DNA from: Lentzea fradiae
Lineage (GTDB): Bacteria > Actinomycetota > Actinomycetes > Mycobacteriales > Pseudonocardiaceae
Reading direction: 5' to 3'
DNA length: 64,000 nt
NCBI RefSeq assembly: GCF_900100955.1
Contig: NZ_FNCC01000005.1
Coordinates: forward strand, 434,001-498,000
Each line of letters starts with the position of its first letter. Position 1 is the stretch's first letter. The notes under the pieces are model-generated. The model was not told the origin of the DNA. It saw only the letters and a list, made by a program, of their open reading frames with translations, and made no database searches. Shown in pieces: positions 24,314-34,467 of the stretch. Position numbers and translations under genes: made by a program.

Positions 24314-24865
24314 TCAGGACCGGCCCGTCACGATCGAGCCCATCACCACGTCGAACAGGTGCTCGGCGCGCTTCTCCAGCCCCGGCTGGTCGCTCAGCCA
24401 CACCAGCGACGAGACCAGCGCGAACAGGTCGGCGCCGTCGAGGTCCGTGCGGGCGGCACCCGACTCCTGAGCGTGGGTGAGCAGCCTCGCGCCGGACCCG
24501 CGCATCGCGACGCACGACTCGTGCAGCGCCGACTCCGGGTCCTCGATCGCCTGCACCATCGCCGACACGACACCGCGGTAGTTCGTGCACACCGCGATGA
24601 AGTCGCGCAGCCACAGCATCAGCGCCTCGTCGGGCGCGTTGCCGTCCTCGACCTGCGCCGCCCGCTCGGTCAGCTCGTCGAAGCTGGACCGCATCAGCGC
24701 TTCGAGCAGCGCCTCCTTGCTCGGGAAGTGCCGCTGCAAGGTCGCCAGCCCGACCCCGGCCCGCCGCGCGATGTCGCGCATCGACGCCTCGGTGCCCTGC
24801 TCGGTGATGACGTCCCCGGCCACGGCGAGCAGGCGGTCGTGGTTGGCCTTCGCGTCCGCCCTCAT
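24314..24865 (-). CDS. TetR-family repressor with phased operator array
   Basis: A 183-residue regulator: LLAVAGDVITEQGTEASMRDIARRAGVGLATLQRHFPSK is the TetR helix-turn-helix, split here as ITEQGTEASMRDIARRAG and LATLQRHFPSKEALL. AAGGAG lies 5 nt before the ATG at 24865. The divergent oxidoreductase gene starts at 24975, and the space between holds two perfect palindromes and a third degenerate one at 21-bp steps, the obvious binding sites. The protein should repress itself and the oxidoreductase until a ligand, perhaps a reactive carbonyl or quinone, releases it; the ligand is inference. Confidence 0.9.
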   Translation of the reverse strand: MRADAKANHDRLLAVAGDVITEQGTEASMRDIARRAGVGLATLQRHFPSKEALLEALMRSSFDELTERAAQVEDGNAPDEALMLWLRDFIAVCTNYRGVVSAMVQAIEDPESALHESCVAMRGSGARLLTHAQESGAARTDLDGADLFALVSSLVWLSDQPGLEKRAEHLFDVVMGSIVTGRS

Positions 24866-24882
24866 CGCACTCCTTGCTCAAG

Positions 24883-24939
24883 CGGGTCACTGACCCGTAT
24901 ATTCGGGTCAGTGACCCGGAAAAACGGGTCTCTGACTCA
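24883..24939. promoter_or_regulatory. Three TetR operators at 21-bp spacing
   Basis: Two perfect 15-bp palindromes, CGGGTCACTGACCCG (24883-24897) and CGGGTCAGTGACCCG (24904-24918), share the same arms CGGGTCA/TGACCCG. A third, degenerate copy, CGGGTCTCTGACTCA, lies at 24925-24939. Their centres are 24890, 24911 and 24932, exactly 21 bp or two helical turns apart, so bound dimers would sit on one face of the DNA. They lie between the divergent TetR and oxidoreductase genes. Confidence 0.85.
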
Positions 24940-24974
24940 CTTCGCAGTTTACCGCGCCTGATCTGGAGAAACCC

Positions 24975-25985
24975 GTGTCGTCATCGACCATGAACGCCGT
25001 CCGCCTGCACGAGTACGGCGGCCCGGAGGTGCTGCGCTACGAGACGGCGCCGAAGCCGGAACCGGGCCCGGGCGAACTGCTCGTCCGGATGCGCGCGATC
25101 GGCGCCAACCCGCCCGACTGGTACGCCCGCGAAGGCATGCCGGGCGTGCCGGACGAGCTGAAACCGCCGGTCACCCTGCCCCTGATCCCGGGAACCGACG
25201 TCTCGGGCGTGGTCGAGGACCTGGGCTCAGGCGTCGAGGGCTTCGCGGCCGGGGACGAGGTCTTCGCGATGCTCAACTTCCCGAAGACCCTCCAAGGCGC
25301 CGCCTACGCCGAGTACGTCACCGCCCCCGCCACGGACTTCGCCCGCAAACCAGCCGGCGTCAGCCACGACCACGCCGCCGCCGTGGCGATGTCCGGCCTG
25401 ACCGCCTGGCAGTACCTGATCGACCTCGGCCACGACCACCCGTCACCGTTCCAGGAGGCCCAGCACACCCCCGCACCGCTCGACACCACGAGCACCGTCC
25501 TGGTCAACGGCGCCGCGGGCGGCGTCGGCCACCTGGCCTTGCAACTGGCCAAGTGGCGCGGCGCACGCGTCATCGCCGTCGCGTCAGGCGACCACGAGGC
25601 GTTCCTGCGCGACCTCGGCGCCGACGAGTTCATCGACTACACGAAGGTCGCCCCGGAGGAGGTCGTCCGCGACGTGGACCTGGTGCTCGACTGCGTGGGC
25701 GGCCCCCGCAGCAGGCGCTTCCTGCGGACGATCAAGCGCGGGGGTTCCCTCTACCCGGTGTACTTCGGCGAGTTCGACGACGAGGAGAACGCCCGCCTGG
25801 GCATCACGGTGACCCTGACCCAGGTCAGGTCGAACGGCGCACAGCTCGCCGAGATCGGCCGCCTGCTGGAGGACGGCACTCTGCGGGTCGGCATCGACAG
25901 CACCTTCGCGCTGAAGGACGCCCAGGCCGCTCACGAACGGGCCGCGCGCGGCCACCTCCGGGGGAAGATCGTGCTGACCGTCTAG
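24975..25985 (+). CDS. NADPH:quinone reductase-like MDR-family oxidoreductase
   Basis: A 336-residue medium-chain dehydrogenase/reductase without the structural zinc lobe. The N-terminal GroES-like domain reads NAVRLHEYGGPEVLRYE and IPGTDVSGVVEDLGSGVEGFAAGDEV; the Rossmann domain has VLVNGAAGGVGHLALQLAKW with the nucleotide motif, and DLVLDCVGG. This is the quinone oxidoreductase/zeta-crystallin branch, which reduces quinones or enones with NADPH. GGAG precedes the GTG at 24975. It is divergent from, and almost surely controlled by, the TetR gene next door. The stop overlaps the convergent DUF397 gene by 4 bp. Confidence 0.88.
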   Translation: MSSSTMNAVRLHEYGGPEVLRYETAPKPEPGPGELLVRMRAIGANPPDWYAREGMPGVPDELKPPVTLPLIPGTDVSGVVEDLGSGVEGFAAGDEVFAMLNFPKTLQGAAYAEYVTAPATDFARKPAGVSHDHAAAVAMSGLTAWQYLIDLGHDHPSPFQEAQHTPAPLDTTSTVLVNGAAGGVGHLALQLAKWRGARVIAVASGDHEAFLRDLGADEFIDYTKVAPEEVVRDVDLVLDCVGGPRSRRFLRTIKRGGSLYPVYFGEFDDEENARLGITVTLTQVRSNGAQLAEIGRLLEDGTLRVGIDSTFALKDAQAAHERAARGHLRGKIVLTV

Positions 25986-26134
25986 CGCTTGAGGGTGCGC
26001 AGGAACGCGGACCAGGCCGCCGGTGCGACGGGGAGGTGGGTGACGGGTGCCTTGCTGTCGCGGATGCCCACGCCCCGCCCGATCTCGACGCAGTCGTTGG
26101 AGTTGATGCTGTAGCTGCTCTTGCGCCAGATCAC
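25982..26134 (-). CDS. DUF397 small protein
   Basis: A 50-residue protein starting VIWRKSSYSINSNDCVEIG and containing GIRDSKAP, the two hallmarks of DUF397 (WRKSSYS, CVEI, VxxRDSK). The GTG at 26134 has GAGGAG 6 nt upstream and lies 10 bp after the XRE gene's stop. XRE-DUF5753/DUF397 pairs are abundant in actinobacteria; the WhiJ-type pairs of Streptomyces affect development and behave like toxin-antitoxin-like or switch modules. Its end overlaps the convergent oxidoreductase by 4 bp. Confidence 0.88.
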   Translation of the reverse strand: MIWRKSSYSINSNDCVEIGRGVGIRDSKAPVTHLPVAPAAWSAFLRTLKR

Positions 26135-26144
26135 GTGCGACTCC

Positions 26145-26975
26145 TCAGGGCAGGATGCTGTTGATCAGCTCTTTCGATTGTTCCGCATCCAAGGCTTGCC
26201 GGTCGAGCAGCTTCAACACTTCGGCGTACTTCGCCAGGGAGGTCTTGTCCTCCAGGAAGAGGCTGGAGCTCTCGCCTTCGAGGTAGATCACCGGCTCGAA
26301 CTTGTCGTACTCGAGCCGCATGAACGAACCCGAGATCCAGGCATGTGCGCCGTTGGCGATCGGCACGACCCTCACGGTGATGTAGGACCGCTGTGCCATC
26401 GCGAGGAGGTGCAGCAGTTGGTCGCGCATCACCTCCGGACCTCCCATCGGCAGCCGCAGCGCCTGCTCGTGGATGAGGAACACGAAGTCGCGGCTCCAGT
26501 GAAACAACTCGCGGCGAGCGAGCCGGGCGGCGATGACCTCCTCATAGTCGACGTCCTTCGAACGCACCGCCCCCGCGACCATGGCACGCATGTAGTCGGC
26601 TGTCTGGAGGCGGCCGGGGACGAGGTTCATCGACCACACGGTGATCACGCTGGCCTCGCGTTCCTGCTCCACGAGGCTGCGGACGAGGTCGGGGACGCCG
26701 TTCTCGGGGATCTTCAGGTACCCGTTCTCGCGCGTCTCCCGGTACAGGGCGATCAGGCGCTTGACCTCGGCGGGAGGCACGCGGCAGAAGGCGAGCAGCT
26801 GGAGCACCTCGGTCTCGGTGACCCCGCCCTTGCCCCTGACCACGTCGGAGAGCTTGGACTCGTCCCAGTCGAGCATCTGGGCGATCTTGCGGTGGGTCAT
26901 CCGGGTCTGGTCGATGGCGGCGCGGACGCCGTTGCCGAACTCCCGGCCCACCACGCTGGACGTTCGTCGTGGCAT
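26145..26975 (-). CDS. XRE-family regulator with DUF5753 domain
   Basis: A 276-residue protein. The N-terminal helix-turn-helix is GNGVRAAIDQTRMTHRKIAQ followed by WDESKLSDVVRGKGG; the remainder is the DUF5753 domain with VPGRLQTADYMRAMV, ARLARRELF, IHEQALRLPMGG and VIYLEGESSSLFLED. This architecture always pairs with small DUF397 proteins, and one follows directly. The minus-strand hexamer TAGGTT lies 6 nt before the ATG, so the message is probably leaderless. The pair is part of the block that separates SpoIIM from the DUF58 genes. Confidence 0.9.
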   Translation of the reverse strand: MPRRTSSVVGREFGNGVRAAIDQTRMTHRKIAQMLDWDESKLSDVVRGKGGVTETEVLQLLAFCRVPPAEVKRLIALYRETRENGYLKIPENGVPDLVRSLVEQEREASVITVWSMNLVPGRLQTADYMRAMVAGAVRSKDVDYEEVIAARLARRELFHWSRDFVFLIHEQALRLPMGGPEVMRDQLLHLLAMAQRSYITVRVVPIANGAHAWISGSFMRLEYDKFEPVIYLEGESSSLFLEDKTSLAKYAEVLKLLDRQALDAEQSKELINSILP

Positions 26976-26981
26976 GCGCAG

Positions 26982-26987
26982 AACCTA
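26982..26987 (-). promoter_or_regulatory. -10 hexamer of leaderless XRE gene
   Basis: TAGGTT on the minus strand ends 6 nt before the ATG at 26975; no Shine-Dalgarno is present. Confidence 0.5.
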
Positions 26988-27062
26988 GGCGCGGCAACAC
27001 TTTCCGCCCATCGTTTCCGTCCGAACAGGCCCGAAAGAAGTACTTTTTGGAGCCGGTACAAG

Positions 27063-28352
27063 TCAGAGCTTTCCGGCGGCTTTCAACGAGAGATAGCGGT
27101 CCGCGAGAGCGCGCGGCAGTTCATCGGGCAGTGCGTCCACAACCTCTACTCCGTGCCGTGCGAGCAATGCGGTGAGACGGCGGCGTTCGGCCAAAGTGCG
27201 TTCTGCGGCAGCGGCTGCGTATACGGATTCCAGGTCGCCACGGCCGGACGCCATCGCGTGCACCGCCGGGTCGGACACGGACGCGATCAGCAAACGGTGT
27301 CGTGCGGCCAGTGACGGCAGCAGTGGCAGGAGTCCGTGCTCGATCGACGGTTCCAGTGACGTCAGCAGCACGACCAACGAACGGCGTGAGGCTCGGCGCA
27401 GCACTTCCGAGACGGCGCCGCGGGCGTCGAACTCCACGAGCTCCGCTTCCAGCGGTGCCATCGCCTGCACCATCACAGGCAGGGAGGCGCGTGGCACCGA
27501 GGCGCGGACCTTGTGGCTGAACGCGAGGAAGTCGACCTGGTCGCGCGCCTGCGATGCCAAGGCGGACAACAACAACGCGGCGTCCATGGACGTGTCGAGG
27601 CGTGGCAGGCCACCCAGCACGCCGTCGACTCGTCCCGCCGAGGTGCGGGAGGTGTCGAGCACGATCGTCACCTGGCGGTCGCGTTCCGGCCGCCACGTCC
27701 GCACCACCACGTCCGACGAACGGGCAGACGCACGCCAGTCGATCGAACGCACGTCGTCGCCGATGACGTAGGTGCGCAACGAGTCGAACTCCGTGCCGGC
27801 GCCACGGATCAACGACGCGCGACGGCCGTCCAACTCTCGAAGGCGTTCCAGCAAAGCGGGTAGGTGACGACGGCTGTGGAACGGCGGTAGCGCGCGCACG
27901 GTCCACGGCACCTGGTGTGAACCCTGTCGTGCCGCGATGCCCAACGGGCCGAGGGAACGCACGGTCACACGGTCGGCCGTGCGGTCGCCTCGACGCACGG
28001 GGCGTAGCTCGAACGACAGCACACGTGAGCCACCTGCGGGCACGTCGAGAGGCACCCTGTCCGCCACCACACCGGCGGAGGGGGCCCACGCGTCACGAAG
28101 GACGCCACGCAGCCGACGGCCGGGGTTGTGCACCGTCAGCTGCACTGTGCACAACTCGCCCGTGCGCACCGAGGTCGCTCCTGCGCGCGTGAAGGTCAGC
28201 CGTCGGACGCCAGCGGCGAGCACCAGATCCACGGCCACGCACAGCAACACAACGCCGAGCATGACGAAGATGCCCTGCCACGACGGCATGAGCAGTCCCA
28301 CCACCAGGACGCCGATGAGCGCGAGCAGGCCCGCGCGGCCCGTGAGCGCCAC
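27063..28352 (-). CDS. DUF58 domain protein
   Basis: A 429-residue protein with two N-terminal membrane helices (about residues 6-45), a beta-rich region (VQLTVHNPGRRLRG), then the DUF58 core: GTEFDSLRTYVIGDDVRSIDWRAS appears as TEFDSLRTYVIGDD and IDWRASARSSDVVVRTWRPE, followed by a VWA-like fold starting VTIVLDTSRTSAGRV. DUF58 proteins accompany MoxR ATPases and are thought to be their VWA-type partners. The GTG lies 1 bp after the moxR stop. The function of the DUF58/MoxR/DUF4350/DUF4129 system in actinobacteria is unknown. Confidence 0.88.
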   Translation of the reverse strand: MALTGRAGLLALIGVLVVGLLMPSWQGIFVMLGVVLLCVAVDLVLAAGVRRLTFTRAGATSVRTGELCTVQLTVHNPGRRLRGVLRDAWAPSAGVVADRVPLDVPAGGSRVLSFELRPVRRGDRTADRVTVRSLGPLGIAARQGSHQVPWTVRALPPFHSRRHLPALLERLRELDGRRASLIRGAGTEFDSLRTYVIGDDVRSIDWRASARSSDVVVRTWRPERDRQVTIVLDTSRTSAGRVDGVLGGLPRLDTSMDAALLLSALASQARDQVDFLAFSHKVRASVPRASLPVMVQAMAPLEAELVEFDARGAVSEVLRRASRRSLVVLLTSLEPSIEHGLLPLLPSLAARHRLLIASVSDPAVHAMASGRGDLESVYAAAAAERTLAERRRLTALLARHGVEVVDALPDELPRALADRYLSLKAAGKL

Positions 28353-28353
28353 G

Positions 28354-29306
<953 letters not shown>

Positions 29307-29310
<4 letters not shown>

Positions 29311-30338
29311 CCCTTGCGAACCTCGTTCTCCAGAGCGTCGAGTTCGGAGGCCAGCGCGACCAGACCCCGGTCGTCCACCGGCTCCTCGGAGTGCAGCAAC
29401 GCCCGCACCTGCGCCACGGGGCGCGAGGTCCTGCGGGCGATCTCGTCGGACGGGTCCTCGCCCGCGGGCAGGCCCAGCACCGGGCTCAGCCGGTCGCGGG
29501 CGGCCTGCCGCAGCACGGCGGCGGCGTGGGTGGAGGCACGCGAACGCTGGTAGAGCCGCGCACGCCCCTCCACGGTCTCGGCGGCGCGCACCACGACCGG
29601 CAGCGGTTCGGGCACGACCCGGCCCAGCCGCCGCGCCCGCCACAGCGCGACCAGCACGGCCGCGACGCCGAGCTGAAGCGCGCCGAACTTCCAGCCGTCC
29701 GGCACCAGGTCGGTCAGCGACTTCTGCTGCGCCCGGTCGGCCACCGACGGCATGTACCAGACGAGCCGTTCGTGCTGGCCCAGCAACGACAGCGCGAGCG
29801 CGGCGTTGCCCTCGGCGTCCAGCTCGCCGTTCGTGAAGATCGCGCCGTGGCCGATCGCCGTCACGGTGCCGGTGCGCACCAACGTCGAGTCGTAGCACTG
29901 CTGTTCGCCCTGGTAGACGAACCCGCCGCTGGTCGCCGCCCCGGCCTTCGCCGCGAGCGCGCAACCGGGCTCGCGGGTCTCCTGCGCCACCTGTCCGACA
30001 CCGCCCGCGGGGGCGACGAGCACGGTGGCGGCGGCGCGGCGGCTCAGCTCGGTGAGCCGGTCAGGGGCGATCAGGTTCGGGTGCGTCACGAACAGCGTCG
30101 CGCCGTCCACAGCGGACGCGTCGTCGGTCAGCTCGACGCGCACGCCGTTCTGCTCCAGCAGCCGGGCGACCGCGTGGCTGCCCTCCGGCCGGAACGAGCG
30201 CGGGTCGAGCGCGCCGCCCTCGCCGGTACCGCGCAGCAACGTGATCACGGCCGCGGCGAACAGGATGACCACGCCGATCAGCAGGGGAGCGCGCGCCGCC
30301 GCCCAGATCCGCCGGGCGTCCGGGGAGACCGCCGTCAT
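29307..30338 (-). CDS. DUF4350 membrane protein
   Basis: A 343-residue protein: an N-terminal helix (LLIGVVILFAAAVITLL), an extracytoplasmic domain with GSHAVARLLEQNGVRVEL and TLFVTHPNLIAPDRL typical of DUF4350 (a ThuA/GATase-like fold), a second helix near residue 225, and a cytoplasmic helical tail. Two cysteines (GCALAAK and QQCYDS) in the outer domain may form a disulfide. It overlaps its neighbours by 4 bp on both sides. Its role in the cluster is not known. Confidence 0.85.
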
Positions 30339-30934
30339 CCGCGCACCCTGCCGTCGACCGACACCAGCCGCCGGTAGCCCTCCTCGGTCGCGGGCCTGCC
30401 GCCGTACCAGACGTCGTCGAACTGCACCGCCGCCCCGCGCAGGTCCGCGGCCAGCGCCGGAAGCGCCTGCCCCGCCTCGAAGGCGACCTCGTCGACGGTG
30501 CGTCCGGCGCGGGCGTCGAGCACACCGCGCTGTTCCAGCTCCCGCACGACCGCGCGGAACCGTTCGCGCACGGCCTCCGCCAGGTCGCCCGCCTCGGCCG
30601 CGCGGTCGGCGGCGGCACGGTGCTCGGCGGCGGTCAGGGTCGCGGTCCCGAACACCGCGCCGCCCCTGCGCAGGGCACGGGCGGTGCGGCCGGCGCGCAA
30701 CCGGACCACGATGACGATGATCACCGCGACCACGACGAGAACCGTGACCGCGGTGATGCCGCTGACTCCGCCCGCTCCGGCGAACAGCTCGTTCAGGCGC
30801 TCCAGCACCCAGTTCAGGGCGCGTTGCAGCGGGTTCGGCTCGTCCGGGAGGTACGCCGGGTCGCTGAGCTCCCGGACGGCCGCTTCCCTGGCCTCGTCGC
30901 GGCCGGGATCCACCGGAACGTCAGAGGCCACCAT
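30335..30934 (-). CDS. DUF4129 membrane protein
   Basis: A 199-residue protein with one membrane helix (VTVLVVVAVIIVIVVRL, near residue 63-80) between an N-terminal outer segment (LSDPAYLPDEPNPLQRALNW) and a C-terminal DUF4129 domain (AGDLAEAVRERFRAVVRELEQRGVL, seen as AEAVRERFRAVVRELEQRG). DUF4129 is also found fused to transglutaminase-like proteins near MoxR/DUF58 genes. The ATG lies 14 bp inside the preceding membrane-protein gene. Confidence 0.85.
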   Translation of the reverse strand: MVASDVPVDPGRDEAREAAVRELSDPAYLPDEPNPLQRALNWVLERLNELFAGAGGVSGITAVTVLVVVAVIIVIVVRLRAGRTARALRRGGAVFGTATLTAAEHRAAADRAAEAGDLAEAVRERFRAVVRELEQRGVLDARAGRTVDEVAFEAGQALPALAADLRGAAVQFDDVWYGGRPATEEGYRRLVSVDGRVRG

Positions 30935-31904
30935 GTCCCGCGGCCCGCTGGAGTTCGATGTCCATGCCCTCGGCGCGCATCCGGCGGTCGACGTACAGGA
31001 GCACGGTGACGGCGGCGCTGAACGGCAGCGTGATCGTCGAGGCGATGATCGCGCCGACCGTGGACAGCAGCAGCGAGCCGATGCTCAGCGCCGCGGCCGG
31101 GTCGGCGCTGAAGCCGGTGGCCGCCGCGCCCAGGATGCCGAACGGCAGGCTGACGATCCAGCTGATCACCATGCTGATCACGATGGTGAGCAGCAGGACG
31201 CCGAACGTGCGCCACCACGCGCCGTTGACCAGCGTCCTCGAGCGGCCGAACGCCGTGCCGACACCGCAGCGCTCCAGCACGAGCGCGGGCGTGACGAGCG
31301 CGAACAGCACGTACAGGTAGACGCCGGGGATGAGGCAGAAGACCAGGCCGACGGTGATCAGCACGCCGGACAGCAGCGTCGCGCCGACCAGCGGCAGCAG
31401 ACGCGGCTTGAACTCCTCCCACGCCTGCGCGAACGTCACCGGCTCGCCCAGCACGGCGTGACCGACGACGACGGTGACGAAGCCGGACAGGAACACGGTG
31501 CCGAACAGCACCGGCAGGATGCCCAGCAGCGTGCCGCCGAGGAGACCCGTGACGGAGCTCTGCAGCTGCTCCACGATCTGCTCGTCCGTCATCGCGTTCG
31601 GGTCGAGCGTGGCGAGCGCCGTGACGTCGTTGAGGAACGGCAGCTGCACCAGCAGCCCGATGATCTGGGTGATCGCGGCGACCACCGCGGCGGCACCGAT
31701 GATCAGCTTCGGGTACCGGCGCATCGTCGTGATCGCGCCGTCGACGATCTCGCCGACCGCCAGCGGGCGCAGCGGGATGACGCCGGGCTTGATCGTCGGC
31801 CCCGCCCCCGGCGGAGGAGGCGCGTAGTAGCCGGGCGGAGGCTGCGGCGGCTGCTGGGGCTGGTTGGGCTGGTCGGGTGAGGACCAGCCGGGCGTTTCGG
31901 ACAT
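30921..31904 (-). CDS. Multipass membrane protein with proline-rich N-terminus
   Basis: A 327-residue protein. Residues 1-40 are P/Q-rich (QPNQPQQPPQPPPGYYAPPP) and cytoplasmic; IPLRPLAVGEIVDGAITTMRR then leads into six or so membrane helices of the type annotated as glycerophosphoryl-diester-phosphodiesterase membrane domain (the catalytic domain itself is absent). GGGGGT precedes the ATG at 31904. It is the first gene of the operon that continues through DUF4129, DUF4350, MoxR and DUF58, so the operon promoter should lie in 31905-31971. Confidence 0.82.
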   Translation of the reverse strand: MSETPGWSSPDQPNQPQQPPQPPPGYYAPPPPGAGPTIKPGVIPLRPLAVGEIVDGAITTMRRYPKLIIGAAAVVAAITQIIGLLVQLPFLNDVTALATLDPNAMTDEQIVEQLQSSVTGLLGGTLLGILPVLFGTVFLSGFVTVVVGHAVLGEPVTFAQAWEEFKPRLLPLVGATLLSGVLITVGLVFCLIPGVYLYVLFALVTPALVLERCGVGTAFGRSRTLVNGAWWRTFGVLLLTIVISMVISWIVSLPFGILGAAATGFSADPAAALSIGSLLLSTVGAIIASTITLPFSAAVTVLLYVDRRMRAEGMDIELQRAAGHGGL

Positions 31905-31971
31905 AGCTACCCCCGGTCGTGGTGTGAACGGCATCCTTCCAGACGCGGTTCGCCCGCACCGGGCGTGCTGA

Positions 31972-32550
31972 TCACGAAACGAGCTCGGTCCGCGCCCTGG
32001 CGGGTGTCGTGCGTCGCATCCCGGCGTCCACGCACCGCCGGACGACCTGCGGTTGCTCGCGCATCAGCCGCAGGCCGCGGCGCACCAGCGTCGGCACCGG
32101 CTTGCGGGCCTCGGCGACGTCGCGGGCGAACCGGCGCAGGAACGTCACGGGCGGGCTCGGCGCCAGCACGATCGCGTCCCTGAGCACCCCCGCCTCGCGC
32201 GCGCCGCCGACCAGCAGGTCGGCGAAGAGGCCCTCCGCGATGAACGCGGGCGCGTCGCCCAGCTCGATCGTCTGCGTGCCGACCGCGCGGTCCTCGCTGA
32301 TCGAGTAGACCGGCGCCTCGACCTTGCCCGTCTCGGACAGCTCGATGATCGCCAGCAGGGCCTTGTCCGCGTTCCACGAGCCGACGTCGTCCCAGTCGGC
32401 GCGACCGTGGTCGTCACGGGGCAGCAGCGGGTCGTCGCCGTCGCGGTAGAAGTCGTCGAGACGCAGGACGGGCCAGCCGAGGTGGGCGGCGAGGGTCGAC
32501 TTGCCGGAGCCGGACGGTCCGGCGAGCAGCACGGCGCGGGGGATGGGCAC
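31972..32550 (-). CDS. Uridine-kinase-like P-loop kinase
   Basis: A 192-residue P-loop protein: Walker [13 protein letters not shown] near residues 8-19, then [17 protein letters not shown], the uridine-kinase-like lid and base region. The [12 protein letters not shown] segment is a possible lid helix. The frame extends upstream, but GGGAGG precedes the GTG at 32550 by 8 nt. The phosphoryl acceptor (uridine, pantothenate-like or another) is not evident. It is divergent from rarA, with 37 bp between the starts. Confidence 0.78.
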   Translation of the reverse strand: MPIPRAVLLAGPSGSGKSTLAAHLGWPVLRLDDFYRDGDDPLLPRDDHGRADWDDVGSWNADKALLAIIELSETGKVEAPVYSISEDRAVGTQTIELGDAPAFIAEGLFADLLVGGAREAGVLRDAIVLAPSPPVTFLRRFARDVAEARKPVPTLVRRGLRLMREQPQVVRRCVDAGMRRTTPARARTELVS

Positions 32551-32574
32551 GGAACGCGATCCTCCCACATGTCC

Positions 32575-32580
32575 TAGGCT
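32575..32580 (+). promoter_or_regulatory. -10 hexamer of leaderless rarA
   Basis: TAGGCT ends exactly 7 nt before the rarA ATG; there is no Shine-Dalgarno between them. Confidence 0.55.
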
Positions 32581-32587
32581 CGAACGC

Positions 32588-33937
32588 ATGAGCGAAGGTC
32601 TGTTCGACGAGGGCCTCTTCGGCGCGACCGACGAGGAGAAGGCCGAGCGCATCGCGGCCAACGCCCCGCTGGCTGTGCGGATGCGTCCGGCCACGCTGGA
32701 CGAGGTCGTCGGCCAGGACCACCTGCTCGGGCCGGGCGCGCCGCTGCGCCGCCTGGTCGAGGGCGCCACCCCGGCGTCCGTGATGCTCTACGGCCCTCCC
32801 GGCACCGGCAAGACGACCCTCGCGACCCTGGTCTCCAAGGCGACCGGGCGCCGGTTCGTGGCGCTGTCGGCGCTGTCCGCGGGCGTCAAGGAGGTGCGCT
32901 CGGTCATCGACGAGGCCAAGCGGCGCCTGGTCCGTTCCGGTGAGTCGACCGTGCTGTTCATCGACGAGGTCCACCGGTTCTCCAAGACCCAGCAGGACGC
33001 CCTGCTCGGTGCCGTCGAGGACCGGATCGTGCTGCTCGTCGCGGCCACGACGGAGAACCCGTTCTTCTCGGTGGTCTCGCCGCTGCTGTCGCGGTCGCTG
33101 GTGCTGCAGCTCAAGTCGCTGACCGATGAGGGCGTGCGCTCGGTGATCCGCCGCGCCGTGTCCGACGACCGCGGTCTCGGCGGGTCCGTCGTGCTGGAAC
33201 CGGAGGCGGAGAACCACCTGATCAGGCTGGCCGGTGGCGACGCGCGCCGTTCGCTGACCGCGCTGGAGGCCGCCGCCGACTCGGCGCTCGCGTCGAACGA
33301 GGGCGTGATCACGCTGACGCTGCTGGAGTCCACGGTGGACAAGGCGGCGGTCCGCTACGACCGCGACGGCGACCAGCACTACGACGTGACGTCGGCCTTC
33401 ATCAAGTCGATCCGCGGCTCCGACGTGGACGCCGCGCTGCACTACCTCGCGCGCATGATCGAGGCGGGCGAGGACCCGAGGTTCATCGCCCGCCGGCTCG
33501 TCATCCACGCCAGCGAGGACATCGGCATGGCCGACCCGACGGCGTTGCAGACGTGCGTGGCCGCCGCCCAGGCCGTGCAGCTCATCGGGTTGCCCGAGTG
33601 CGCCCTGAACCTCGCGCAGGCCACGATCCACCTCGCCACCGCGCCGAAGTCCAACGCGGTGACGACGGCGATCAACGCCGCGATGTCGGACGTCCGGCAG
33701 GGCGCGATCGGCGCCGTCCCCGCCCACCTGCGCGACGGGCACTACGCGGGCGCCAAGAAGCTCGGCAACGCGCAGGGCTACCGCTACCCGCACAACGTGC
33801 CGGAGGGCGTCGTGACGCAGCAGTACGCGCCGGACGACCTGGTGGGCCGCGACTACTACGAGCCGACGTCCCGCGGCGCCGAACGCGCGGTGGCCGAGCG
33901 GCTGCCGAAGCTGCGCCGGGTGATCAGAGGCGAGTGA
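32588..33937 (+). CDS. rarA: Replication-associated recombination protein A (RarA/MgsA)
   Basis: A 449-residue AAA+ ATPase of the RarA/WRNIP1 family, which acts at stalled replication forks. [18 protein letters not shown] is the family's opening; Walker A is GPPGTGKTT (69-77), Walker [17 protein letters not shown], sensor 1 ATTENP with the [11 protein letters not shown] arginine region, and the C-terminal tetramerisation part has [17 protein letters not shown] and GYRYPHN. Full length for the family. It lies some 3 kb before alaS, a common actinobacterial arrangement. The last 14 bp overlap the convergent acetyltransferase gene. Confidence 0.95.
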   Translation: MSEGLFDEGLFGATDEEKAERIAANAPLAVRMRPATLDEVVGQDHLLGPGAPLRRLVEGATPASVMLYGPPGTGKTTLATLVSKATGRRFVALSALSAGVKEVRSVIDEAKRRLVRSGESTVLFIDEVHRFSKTQQDALLGAVEDRIVLLVAATTENPFFSVVSPLLSRSLVLQLKSLTDEGVRSVIRRAVSDDRGLGGSVVLEPEAENHLIRLAGGDARRSLTALEAAADSALASNEGVITLTLLESTVDKAAVRYDRDGDQHYDVTSAFIKSIRGSDVDAALHYLARMIEAGEDPRFIARRLVIHASEDIGMADPTALQTCVAAAQAVQLIGLPECALNLAQATIHLATAPKSNAVTTAINAAMSDVRQGAIGAVPAHLRDGHYAGAKKLGNAQGYRYPHNVPEGVVTQQYAPDDLVGRDYYEPTSRGAERAVAERLPKLRRVIRGE

Positions 33938-34388
33938 GCGGACGCGACCGCCACACGATGCCGTTCTCCACCCGCTGCACGGTGAACCCCTCGCGCTCGT
34001 AGAACGCGCCGGCCCGTTCGTTCTGGACGAAGTGCTCGATGAGGACGACCTCCGCGTCCATGTGCGCGCAGAGCGCGTCGATCAGCCGCGGCCCGAGCCC
34101 GTGCCCGCGCAGCTCGGGGTGGACGTAGAGCTTGTAGATGACATGGCCGGGACCGCGCTGCCCGACCCCCACGACCTCGCCCTGCCGTTCCGCGACGACC
34201 ACGAGCCCACGGGCCACCGCGCTGGCCACGTGCGCCTCGTTCCAGTACGTCCTGACCTGGTCGTGGGCGGCCTCCTCACCGATCAGGGGCGCGTAGTGGG
34301 CCGGGATGTGCTTCTCCCCGAACAGGCAGATCCCCGCGACGTCCTCCGGCTGTGCGTCCCGCACGACGGGTTCCTCGGCTGTGCTCAC
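33924..34388 (-). CDS. GNAT-family N-acetyltransferase
   Basis: A 154-residue GNAT enzyme: motif A is [20 protein letters not shown] with the acetyl-CoA pyrophosphate loop, and the C-terminal [20 protein letters not shown] is motif B. It starts with GTG at 34388 and overlaps rarA by 14 bp at the convergent ends. The substrate is not predictable; it may be a metabolite or protein amine. Confidence 0.85.
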   Translation of the reverse strand: MSTAEEPVVRDAQPEDVAGICLFGEKHIPAHYAPLIGEEAAHDQVRTYWNEAHVASAVARGLVVVAERQGEVVGVGQRGPGHVIYKLYVHPELRGHGLGPRLIDALCAHMDAEVVLIEHFVQNERAGAFYEREGFTVQRVENGIVWRSRPLTRL

Positions 34389-34454
34389 CCGGGCATGATC
34401 CCCGCACGGGCCCTGCGCCGCGCAAATCCGGCGGACCCGCGGCCGGGATCGGCG

Positions 34455-34460
34455 TAGCTT
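34455..34460 (+). promoter_or_regulatory. -10 hexamer of leaderless DinB-like gene
   Basis: TAGCTT ends 7 nt before the GTG at 34468, with only CGGGCCG between. Confidence 0.5.
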
Positions 34461-34467
34461 CGGGCCG

